Shown piece by piece: positions 9,134 through 18,421 of a stretch of DNA of 24,838 bases. The stretch covers positions 1 to 24,838 of the forward strand of contig JAMQCK010000398.1 of NCBI GenBank assembly GCA_024196135.1, in the 5' to 3' direction. Position 1 is the stretch's first letter, and every line of letters starts with the position of its first letter. Source of the stretch: Pleurotus ostreatus/Saccharomyces cerevisiae fusant (Eukaryota > Opisthokonta). A model generated the notes under the pieces. That model was given only the letters and a program-made list of their open reading frames with translations. It made no database searches and was not told where the DNA came from. The position numbers and the translations under genes are program-made.

Positions 9134-10821
9134 ATGCCCGTCCCAGGATTCCTTTCATCCATCGCCGACAAGGCCCAGTCTGCCATCAGCGCTGCTGGTG
9201 CCCACGCTGGGCGTCCTACCAGCCCCGAGGCGGCCCAGACTGAGACCGCCGCCACAGGCCATAGCACTGGCCACAGGAACTTCGCCCTCGAATCGATCCA
9301 CAATCAGCTCAGGACGTTCGGTCAGCAGTACGCGTGAGTATAGCTCTAGGTGTCTGCGGTGCTGGTGCTGACTTCAGGAGCTTCAGATCGACTTCCCCGG
9401 TTCAGAAGATTATCACCGTCGAGAAGGGCATTGCGCTCGACTTCGAGTCCCTCTCGCGGGATGCAAAGGCTCAGAGCAAGGAGCTCTACACCTGGGGACA
9501 GAACGAGGACGAGGATCTCAAGGATGGTGAGTAACGACGTCGCGACCGTCCGCGCCACCGTGTCGCTGACTGACATCATATGCTAGTAACCGATCGTCTT
9601 GCGTACCTCAACTTCATCCAGGGCTCCCTCTCCATCACGCTCTCTGCAAAGCTCGTGGCTGCTCGTGCGCCCCTCAAGGCCCTGCGCGATGCGGAGACGG
9701 CGCTCGCTCCGAAGCGGCAGCTTCGCACCACCCTCGAGAACCAGATTGGACGGCTTGAGACCGAGAAGAGCCGCGGGTACGAGCAGAAGCTTGCTGGTCT
9801 GCGCGAACAGTTGCAGAGGGTAGAGGTCGAGAGCGATGCTGGCGAGAAGGAGGTCGAGCTTCTCAAGCGCAAGGCCGTGCGCGAAAGTGAGCTCTTGAAG
9901 TGGGAGGCGCTGCGCGAGTACGGCGAGAAGCTCGTCATCCTGTCTCAGGCCGCGCCTCGCATCATTGATGCCCTCCCCTCGGTCCCTCCTACGCCGAACC
10001 AGCCGTACACCGGCCAGCAGATTACTGGGGCTGCTCGTGCTGCCCTCCAGCGCGCCCTCGATGATTACAAGACCGGTCAGGTCGAGCTCCCGATTCATGG
10101 CCAGGGCGACCTCTCTCGCCACGATACCATCAGCTTCGGCGAGAGTCACGCCAGCGAGCTTTCTAGCATCGATACCTCCAACATGGACCCGCACCCCACC
10201 GCACAGTACACGCCGCCCCCTGGTCCGCCGCCCGGCGTTGCAGGGTCCCCGCCGAAGACTGCCGCGCCCGTCCCGATACCCTCCACCAAGCCCGTCGTCG
10301 ACCCTCCTTCCCCACGCATCGACACGAGCAAGGTACACTCGCCGCCTCTAGACCCAGCTTCCCTGAACCAGTCGCCCGCTCCCATCCCTGCGGGACCTGC
10401 CCGCGGGCACGTCCCATCCATGTCCTCGGGTTCCCCGCCGCCCATCGTCTCATCGGAGAACAGTCAACTGCCGCCGGTTACCCCGACCGTCGCTGAGACG
10501 GGCATGCCCGTGTCTGCTGGGACGGGCGGCCCCTCGAGTGGTTCGTTGAAGGACCTGAAGTCCCCGTCGCCTGCGGTGAAGCCGTCCATCCCAACGCCTG
10601 TCGCCGAGGAGGCTCCGCCCGCATTGGGAGCAGCTGGTCACTTCGAGAGTGCTGAGGCTGAGAAGCGTCGTCTAGCGGAGCAGTACTCGCAGGCCGCGAG
10701 CGAGACTCCCGAGCAGGCGCGTAAGCGCTTGGAGCACGAGCAGGAGCTCGCTCGTCAGCCTAGCACATCGCGCAAGCCCGGCGACGGGGACGACGAGCTG
10801 CCGCCGTACCAGGACATGTGA
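9134..10821 (+). CDS. PIL1: Eisosome core protein Pil1/Lsp1 (BAR domain)
   Basis: Exons 9134-9333, 9387-9526 and 9587-10821, 524 residues. Pil1/Lsp1 proteins assemble into half-cylinders under the plasma membrane that form eisosomes (MCC furrows). The N-terminus resembles the membrane-inserting segment (MPVPGFLSSIADKAQSA). The BAR region runs from about residue 55 to 280 with TVEKGIALDFESL, ELYTWGQNEDEDLKD, VTDRLAYLNFIQGSL and the long charged helix ending KWEALREYGEKLVILSQA. From about residue 313 the protein is proline/serine-rich and of low complexity, then a charged helix (ESAEAEKRRLAEQYSQA) and a DELPPYQDM end. Many S/T-P sites could be phosphorylated. A competing acceptor at 9377, upstream of the chosen 9386, would add three residues. 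Confidence 0.93.
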
Positions 10822-11195
10822 AGGGACTGATCTTGCCACCGTTGGACTTTAATGTACTACCATCAGGTTGATCTACCGTCTAACTATCTCAAGTACCAAG
10901 GACTCTAATGACTGTACCTTGTCTCGATGTCTTTTGTCTACCAACCATGTACTTCGCCTATCTTGCCTGCAAGGACTCCCAATGCTATCGCTGAATGAGT
11001 GGAACATTACGCGTGTATGTGTGGCCAGCAGAACATGCACAGCAACCGTCCACGGCGCCAAGATTATATACGTACAACCGAAGGAGGGGAGGTCGCAGGG
11101 AGTCGGAGGAGGGAGGGGGAGGAGCCACAACCCTAAGTCTAAACCGGTACCTAGAGTCCGCATCCATGACAAAACACGACAGCTGAGGACAGGAA
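10822..11195. other. Convergent intergenic region PIL1 / G-alpha
   Basis: 374 bases between two stop codons. It contains a purine-rich stretch on the plus strand (about 11081-11122) and no recognised gene. Confidence 0.5.
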
Positions 11196-13472
11196 TCATA
11201 CGAGATGGCTGTTCAGCAGGTTTTTTCGGACAAGCAGGTCCTTGACTGGGCTCGCGGATCAGCATACATTCGAGGCCATTAACACACGAGATTCGACGTA
11301 CCATTGCCAAGGATAGCGTGTGTGGATTTGGTGTCCTGTGACGAGGATTGATATTGAAGACGAAGAGAAGAGAGCATCACTCACGGTAACGCTGGTCATA
11401 TGGCAGTAGAATGGTCGCTGTTGCGGCGAGTGGGACTTGTGTACTTGACCTGTAGAGGGACACACTTGTCAGTCATTGAGACGCATCAAGCGAGGTAATC
11501 GCGACACACCGAACTTGCGCTTCAGGTCTGCGGGTGTGCGAATCGGACGCACGGTCAGTATGCACACGGTAGCATAGCCGAGAGATCCACATACAGTTCG
11601 CGCAGCCCTCAAAGTCATCGTCCCGGCCCTTGTAAGAGACGACGTGTTGTGAGAACGGGACGACGCGAAGCTTCTCCTTCATCACGTCGCACTTGTTGAG
11701 GAACAAGATCAGGTCGGTGTTCTTCAAAAGTGGGTTCTCGCATATCGTTCGCCACAGCTTCATCGAGTCTTCCTGTGCGTTGGATCAGCAATCGGTGCGG
11801 TGGGCAAGGCCTCGACGGAGGCCACGGCGTGGGTCGGACATATAATGAGGGCAGTTCCGAGATAGCACGTACCAGGCGATTGACCGTGGGATCCTCCTCG
11901 AGCACTTCGTCGTAGCAGCTAATGGGTGCGAGGAAGATTATGGCATCCTGGATAAATTCGGGCGGGTCAATAGCGGTAGTCAGGGGCAAAGAGCCATACG
12001 TACAATGTCGTCGAAATACGGCGCCCAAGCGGCTGCAGGGAGGCATTAGTGCCGCGCGCATCAGTGCTAACAGCGGCGATAGACGTACCCCGCTATAGGA
12101 AGCAGTTAATCAGCACATCAGCAGTGCACTAAGAATGGGTGGCATACCATGCTTCGTGCGCCGCCGACATCGAATACACGCCACTCGGAGGTGGTCAGGT
12201 TGCCCATGGGGCCTATAGGGCGTTTTGAAACTTGATCACTATGCATTGCCCAAAACCTTCTCGGCGATCAAGCTTACCCGTCTTCAGGCGGAAGCGATGC
12301 TCAGAGACTCCCATGGTCTTTATGCGAGCACGGAGGATGTCGTCTGGGCAGTCGGTGAGTCGTACGCAAGGCAAAGGATAGAGACGGGACAAACCATCGG
12401 TGGGGACGTAGGCGGGGTCGGTGATAGTTTCCAGCTTGTTCATGAAGCTAAGAAATTCAGCCAGTCAGCCAAGAACGCCTACAGTAGATAGATGCATCGT
12501 GAAACTCACTAGCCCCCTCGGTCGATGTCTCCGACCTTGAGATCGCGTACGCGCATCAGTTTCTTCACCGTTGGATGGGACCAAAGCGCGACCATGTCGG
12601 ACGCCATCATATGGAGGACGTGTGCCGGGTCATCGTTGGATCTTCGCGGTTGCGCAACCGCCTGCGCATCGCCCGCCGCATCGTCTCCAGTGTGGTCGAC
12701 GACATCACGGTCGCCGTCGATGCTCTCCCGGATGTTGCCTCCTCCCCATAAGCGGGACAGACCGAACTTTTCGGAGTTGACGTTGATATTGAACACGTTA
12801 TCGCGCAATTTTGACCGTGACTTCTCGCCCTGTCAACGATGAGCCCGAGGCGTGTGGCAGGGCAGGGTCTCGACGTACCCTGAAACCGGGGCTCAGGAGC
12901 GCCGCGAAGGACTCCTCGAGTTGGTAGAGGGGTGCGAGCCGCTGCTTGAGCATGAGCAGATCGGGCGTGAGCTCGACCCGCTTCGAGTCCTCCTCCTCCG
13001 AGTCGGCACCGGCCTGTAGCTGGTTCAGGATGTCCAGGATCAACAACATAGCCTTGACGACATTGAGCCGGATGACATTGCCCCATGTCGGCCGCTCCCT
13101 CTGGAACGCCTTCGAGGAGTTGATCAACTGGAAGTCTGAAGCGGAGTGAGGAACAGCGCATATGGGTGATGCGTGCAGACGCACTCTTCAGCGTCGTGGA
13201 CTTGCCCGACTCGCTCTGCCCTGCACTCTCAGTTAGGTCATGTAACACGTTTGATGGCGATGGAACGCACCTAGGAGCAGGACGCGGACTGCTGGCGCCT
13301 TCTTTTTCTCGCGCTCGCGCTCCCTATTGAGCTGGGCGTCGATCTCGTCGCTGACGCGCTTGGCCTCTAGCTCGGCGGCGATGCGCTTGTCGCGCTCCTC
13401 CGGGGTCTCGTTGGGGGGCGGGGCGAGGACAGCATCGAGGGGGTCGCGGTCGGTGAAGGAATGGCGGGGCAT
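11196..13472 (-). CDS. Heterotrimeric G-protein alpha subunit, large basidiomycete type
   Basis: Fifteen exons on the minus strand: 13472-13271, 13220-13185, 13135-12879, 12829-12510, 12447-12395, 12343-12278, 12212-12148, 12092-12089, 12032-12004, 11947-11873, 11772-11595, 11527-11510, 11449-11385, 11335-11302, 11245-11196; 483 residues. Motifs: P-loop GQSESGKST (68-76), RARIKT with the arginine-finger region (294-299), DVGGARS (326-332), NKCD (395-398), TSVTDT (453-458), and a KDLLVRKNL C-terminal helix. The catalytic Gln of DVGGQ is Ala330. The N-terminus begins MPRH, so it lacks the Gly2 myristoylation site; no Cys sits four from the end. The N-terminal extension and the helical domain (about 81-290) are longer than in the usual 350-residue subunits, with an acidic insertion (ADSEEEDSK) and another near 191-215. 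It most likely belongs to the expanded G-alpha class of basidiomycetes; receptor and effector are unknown. Confidence 0.9.
12089..12092 (-). other. 4-nt microexon of the G-alpha gene
   Basis: CGGG is flanked by an acceptor (CTATAG) and a donor (GTACGT). It completes Met-Arg-Ala-Ala-Trp just after DVGGARS. Without it, exon 12212-12148 (ending in phase 0) and exon 12032-12004 (needing phase 1) cannot be joined in frame. With it, the conserved Arg of the RSxRxxW pattern appears. Confidence 0.85.
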
Positions 13473-13527
13473 GGTGGAGGGAGGAGGCGAGGGTGGGTTG
13501 GAAGAAGCAATCGGCCGCAGGCCGGCC

Positions 13528-13595
13528 CTATGAACGAAAGCGTATCAACGGAGCGTGAGAGTGAGATGGGTCAATTGAAGGTTGAGTAAACTTAC
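13528..13595 (-). other. Probable 5'-UTR intron of the G-alpha gene
   Basis: On the minus strand, donor GTAAGT and acceptor CATAG bound 68 nt that end about 55 nt before the start codon. An ATG sits directly before the donor; after splicing it would open an upstream frame that is not in phase with the G-alpha protein. Confidence 0.5.
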
Positions 13596-14548
13596 CATCA
13601 GATCTATATGCATGACCCTGCCCGCGGTCGCCTGATTAGTGACGCGGGTGGACACCCTTGTTCTCGTCCGCCGCTGCCTCTTTGGCTCTTCCCCTTGCCC
13701 CTAGCTTCTGCATATGAGACTATGAAGCGCCTTCTCGGACGTTCGTCTGCCCAACATAGTCAAAGAAGCACGCCGAATGTGAGAGACTTCCTAGGAAGGG
13801 TAGCGTGCCCATGCATCGAACTCCGCGTCGATCCGGCAGCTTCTCTGCCATGCGTTGGATCTGGCAATGTCTCCGGGCAACATATCGGATATTCCGTCAC
13901 CGGGTTTGACGAGCACGCGTGCGCTTTACTCGCATCCATCGTCTGCGCAAAGATGCGAGTTTCCAGGGAACCGCGCGAGCCGCGCAAGCTTCGGTGGGTC
14001 GAGACAAGGGCGGAAGAAGAATTGAAATCACACGGCCGCGTTCAACAGGACCCATCACTCAAAACAAATCACAACAAACGGGGAGGAGATGGGCGTCCTT
14101 CCTTCGAAATCTGAAGTGAGAGAACGCGAGTTGGATATTTTATTTCTGCATAGCAGTATACTCAGAGGTAAATTTCTTCATCCCCGCCCAACCCTTCACC
14201 CAGTCACCCTGCTTTGAGTCAATCGATCACGAGCGAATTGACCTTCCTGCTCCCTGTCAAAGTAGTACAATACAAGCCATATAACGGCCTTGGCACTAAT
14301 CTAAACTAGCTCTGGGCACTGTGGCGCGCACTGAGATTGCTGCCAGTTCATGTTCCCCAAACGGAAGTAAGCGGAACGTGATTGACCACGTGCGATCAGC
14401 GGATTCAAAACATACGTTCTTGTCTCTCACGTTCAAGGCTGCCCTGACTCTCGTCGCCCGGTCCATCCGGAAGGCTGCAGCGCCTATATTCGTCGCGGAC
14501 CGCGGTCGCCAGCTGCCGCCATAACTATCCGATAGAGGCCGCAGTGTC
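13596..14548. other. Divergent intergenic region, no gene seen
   Basis: About 950 bases between the G-alpha 5' UTR and the next plus-strand gene. Open frames up to about 170 codons occur, but none has family motifs, consistent splice sites or a persuasive start. It probably contains the two promoters. Confidence 0.5.
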
Positions 14549-15139
14549 ATGCCCTGCGCATTCAGACTATCCGTCATCGTTGGTCCCCATTTGCCCAATT
14601 TCGGCAGGGAGGGCTACGCGCCTACCGACCTAGACTGGATCCACAAAGACATTGATCGCGATGCAGACGTCTACCTCCGCGTCTTCCGCGCAACCGAGGG
14701 CGGGCCCTCTGGGAACCACTGGTCCGCAGACTGGCGGGTGGGCGCGATGGCGGACGGCCCCATGCTCGCAGGCCTCTCCGCGATCCGCAAGCTGGAGGTC
14801 CAGCAAGATCCTGGACACACTCACCTCACGAACTGGGGCCCGCGCACAGGCATGGTAGACATGATGACTGCAGCGGCCCAAGATGCCTTCTTCCTCGGGC
14901 GCCTCAGCCTCCCGCAGCGAAAGCACCTCGAGCGCATCGCAGCATGGGAACCCGTCAGGGTGCCGGATGGCATCTGGAACTGTCAGCACTGGCTGAAAAG
15001 CGTGCTGAAGAAGGCGGTGGAGGCTGGCCTCCTCGAGGCAGAGACGGTGGCGCGCGCAGTAACCGCTGCAGCCATGGTGCCCAATCGCAAGGTCACACAG
15101 GCAGAGCGCGACTTGGGAAAGAACAGATACATATTGTGA
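14549..15139 (+). CDS. Unrecognised protein with NCQ-W motif
   Basis: A single-exon frame of 196 residues. I do not recognise a named family, although a [WD]NCQxW element near the C-terminus is one I associate with uncharacterised agaricomycete proteins. Visible features: a hydrophobic start (AFRLSVIVGPHLPNF), GNHWSADWRVGAM (56-67), a helical stretch near 120-135, and WNCQHWLKSVLKKAVEAGLL (143-162) followed by an Ala-rich helix and a basic tail. His57 before Cys145 recalls the order in circularly permuted papain-like folds (LRAT, PPPDE), which is only an inference. No signal peptide or membrane segment is clear. Its stop lies 62 bp from the convergent stop at 15202, so the two transcripts probably overlap. 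The G+C-rich third positions match its neighbours. Confidence 0.65.
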   Translation: MPCAFRLSVIVGPHLPNFGREGYAPTDLDWIHKDIDRDADVYLRVFRATEGGPSGNHWSADWRVGAMADGPMLAGLSAIRKLEVQQDPGHTHLTNWGPRTGMVDMMTAAAQDAFFLGRLSLPQRKHLERIAAWEPVRVPDGIWNCQHWLKSVLKKAVEAGLLEAETVARAVTAAAMVPNRKVTQAERDLGKNRYIL

Positions 15140-15201
15140 TGATCATGAGATGGATCGATATATCGCGAAAAGTACATAGCAGCCCACCCTGTACCTTAGA
15201 T

Positions 15202-17091
15202 TCACTTTTTAGACCCATCCCCAGGGCTTTCTAGTACTACCGCACCTTCAGCATCCTGTAGCAACGTACCACTATTGTCCTGCTCATCGATATCCTTCGC
15301 ATCTACGGCGTTCGGTGCGTCAGCACTCCTGCTCGACGACCAATCTTCCCCTTTCACAGCTGCTATGCCAAGGCTCCCCAGGGATGACCCAAGCGGTTCG
15401 CCCATATGTGTCACTTTACTCGCGGTGGCGATGCCGAAGTGCCGCTCGTACTCGTGTAGGGCGCGAGGCTCAAGCTCCTGGCTGTACACAGCATCACGGC
15501 GCTCGATGAACTGCGACGGCGATCAGCAATTGTACGTGACGGGAAACGAGGCCCACAAACCTTCTGTTCCTCGCTCTCGGTGCGAAGGGAGAGCTTGCCG
15601 ACGCCGTTACGCATGTGGACGAGGAGTGTCTTTTCAAGCTGTCAGCGAACGCTTCACAAAGAAGATCGATTGGACTTACACGTATGGAGCGACTGCTTAG
15701 TCCTCGGTAAGTGGAGACCCTCTCCAAGGGCACAGGTTCCGTCCCGACGAGCTTGAGTTGCTCATGGAGGTACATCACGTACTGCTCGAGCGACTCGAGG
15801 TAGTAACGCTTCTTTTCGTGCGACGAGAGCGCCTCACTGCCAAAAATCAGCGGCGATTTAGTGATCAACAAGGGAGGACTCACGGATTCGAGGGCGCAAG
15901 ACCGACGTTGAGCGCCTGAGTAGCATCGCGACGCGCCTTCCTCTGCGCCTTGCGCTCCGCGGCGGTCCCAGCACTGCCAGACATCGACAGCGATGGGGAC
16001 GAGAAGGTGGCCGACGTCGGAGAAGACGAAGTCGAGGAAGACGGCGTGGACAACGTTCCACTCTCCCGGCGGAGAAGCTGGGGTGGCGACGCACCGTCCC
16101 TACCGCCGCCATAAATCTCGGAAGACTTCGAGTGCATGGGTCGCGAGGGATAGGGCAAGGCGCTAGTGGGCGACCCAGACGACGCGTAAGAGTGATCAAG
16201 AGGAGGCGCTGGAATGGCTATAGGCGCAACCTGCAGGCGACCCTCGAATGAATAACCCATCTGCGCGGCACCGACGCTCGACGGCGGCGCAGAAATTCTG
16301 GGCACACCCGCGGCGGTCATACAAGTAGGAGGCGACACCATCCGATGCGCCGGCGAGCGCCTGGGGTACGCGTATGTGTCACCGCCGACGGGCTCCCTGG
16401 CGACACCCCCGGCGAAGACACGTCCGGAATGGGGTATGCCACCGTCCCGAATCGTAGCTTCGGACGCCGACAGACCCCCAAACGCCGCGCTACCGTAATT
16501 GCAGGAGTTCCACGACTGCGACGTGGGTGTTGCGACAGAAGCAAAGGAATTTTTGTGGAAAATCGCGGACGGATCGACAGGGGCGAATGACGAGTCGAAT
16601 GTCGAGTCGTGGAGGCCCCACTGACCAAGGGAGGTGTTCGACAGCGACGGGGCGCCAGCGTTCAGCATCGCGTTGCCCAGGCTGAATGAATGAGCTGGTT
16701 GAGACGAGTTATCGTCGAGCGAGCGGTTGGACGCGAAGCCGTGTGAGCCCACGTATCCATGTCTCGAGCCGTAGCCAGTGGCCGATAGCATGTCGTATGA
16801 TGCAGAGCTGTCCTTGTGCTGATCGTCCGCGTAAAATACGTCGCCGCCGCAAGGAGGAGCCTCAAGCTGCGTCCACGAAGAGTGAAAGGACGAAGCGGTG
16901 GCACCGGACATAAATGCGTGTGTTGGAGTCGATGTTGCGCGCGTGTCAAGTGTGGAGGCAGCGCCGAAGGTATCTTGCTCTGCAGAAAAATCTGGGAGGT
17001 CGGTACGGGCCTCAAAACTCTCCTGCGAACCTTGTCAGTGGGACAAGGATGACGAGCAAAAACAAGGAGAGCGTACTCCGAAACTAGACAT
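15202..17091 (-). CDS. Unrecognised Ser-rich protein with SLE-LHxQL block (paralogue A)
   Basis: Exons 17091-17077, 17022-15884, 15836-15680, 15629-15561 and 15510-15202 (minus strand), 562 residues. I extend the start to ATG 17091 because the intron at 17023-17076 (GTACGC, CTGAC, GCAG) joins in frame to codons leading to the ATG at 16911 (residue 43). Residues 1-340 are low complexity (Ser, Gly, Tyr, Pro). A basic stretch (AAERKAQRKARRD, about 360-375) precedes the conserved part at 386-460: KKRYYLESLEQYVMYLHEQL, GTEPVPLERV, YRGLSSRSIR. The C-terminal 100 residues contain HEYERHFGIA and an acidic tail. A basic stretch followed by a zipper-like helix would suit a DNA-binding dimer, but the bZIP signature is not met. 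It is homologous to the divergent gene at 18422-19225. Confidence 0.8.
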
Positions 17092-17152
17092 GGTGCTTCA
17101 GGAGGGCGAATCAAGGGCGACAGGATGGAAGATGCGACAGAGCAAGGGCGGA

Positions 17153-17160
17153 GATATAAA
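17153..17160 (-). promoter_or_regulatory. TATA-like box of paralogue A
   Basis: TTTATATC on the minus strand, 61-69 nt upstream of the ATG at 17091. It supports that ATG over the internal one at 16911. Confidence 0.4.
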
Positions 17161-18360
17161 GGGCGCTGAGCTGAGAAAACGCGATGCCCGTGACTTGCAT
17201 GATCAGAAGCACGATGTCATGGTTGAATCTTCCCCGGCCATAGAAGGTAACGTGTGCTAAGCGCTGAACTTGAAAATACCGGACGGACCCTCTTCCGTCG
17301 AGGCAAAAGGGCGGCGAAAGGCCTCCGGACAGTATTCCTAGCCCCGCATGAGCAAATGGCCACATACGCATCAGGTATGAGAAGCCGAGTTGCGGGCATA
17401 GGTCCCGCCCGAAGAACGGCCACTTGGAGGAATAGCGGATGTGAGAGCGATCCTGAGGCGGTGGGGACGCCCAAAGAGGTAACAGGAGATACGAGCTTCG
17501 TGTGTATCTGTCGCAAGCAGTGTGCCTATGCCGGGAGACCTTGCTGTATCGGACACAACCGGTGAATGAATTGAGAGGGACGCGAGGGAGATGCGAAGAA
17601 CGCGCGAAGGCGGTCGTCGATCAGACGTTCATGTCAGATCGACGCTGTCCGTTTGGCGTTTACGTGTAAGTGTACACAGCTCAGCAAACTGACGCGGTCC
17701 CTTGCACGGAAATCGATGACTCGCAAAGGAAGGAAGCATCCGCATGAGCGCCAGGAAGAAGCCGCGATATTTGTTTGCGACTATTTGTCCCTGGTACTTC
17801 ACCGTCACCGGAGCCTTCTTCTTCTTTTATCATGTCCAAGGTGGAGAGGAAGAACGGGGGAAGGCTGACGCATCACAGAATCGTGCGCTCTTTGCCCGCC
17901 ACTGCTCACAGCACGCTCACAGACACCCGCGATGAATATTCTGCAAGGAAGAGTCGCAAGCAATCCCTCTGCGTACCTTCGACACCAAGCGCGTATGTTT
18001 ATGAACACCGGAGAGGAAAATCTCTTCTACTTTACCGATTATGGGGCAACCTTTGCGGCCATGATCCAGACACCAGTCTCGACAAGATTGAGTTCGCTGA
18101 AACCGATACGCGTTCGATGACGATCTGCCACTGCCATTCTGCCAGATGCCTGCCGCTGCGGCGCCCGACCTCTCCCGCCGCTCCGCCAGCTTCCCCACTC
18201 GGCCGAGATCCCTTCCAACGCTGGGTGAGACCTTCCGCTCGCGGTGTATTGATGTTTCCCGCCTTTCATCGTGTCTCAGGATTTTATTCGTACCTTCACC
18301 GACCGCCCACCGTTCGGTACCCCGCCGCTTGCTTCTATAATTGAGCCCTGATATAGACGT

Positions 18361-18367
18361 TATAAAG
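18361..18367 (+). promoter_or_regulatory. TATA box of paralogue B
   Basis: TATAAAG, 55 nt upstream of the ATG at 18422. It is the clearest TATA box in the window. Confidence 0.55.
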
Positions 18368-18421
18368 CGGCGTCCTTCGCACCTGGATCTCGAGCACCTT
18401 GCTTCCTTCTGCATCCTCAGC

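Larger units (their letters stand above)
17092..18421. promoter_or_regulatory. Divergent spacer between paralogues A and B
   Basis: 1.33 kb with no convincing gene. Open frames here lack family motifs. TATA-like elements lie about 60 nt upstream of each outward start codon (17153-17160 on minus, 18361-18367 on plus), so it is probably two core promoters with a long shared upstream region. Confidence 0.5.

Noticed and set aside
9583..10338. 251-codon open frame antisense to PIL1
   Set aside because: Mirrors strong codon bias of the BAR-domain exon; no family motif, no splice support.
11081..11122. Purine-rich stretch as a possible repeat element
   Set aside because: Irregular and short, with no second copy in the window; simple low-complexity sequence.
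12607..13248. 213-codon minus-strand frame containing QSESGKST
   Set aside because: It reads through G-alpha introns in mixed frames; only the spliced model restores the helical domain and the other GTPase motifs.
13608..14114. 168-codon plus-strand open frame in the G-alpha/NCQ-W spacer
   Set aside because: Composition looks random, no motifs, start overlaps the G-alpha leader; not enough to call a gene.
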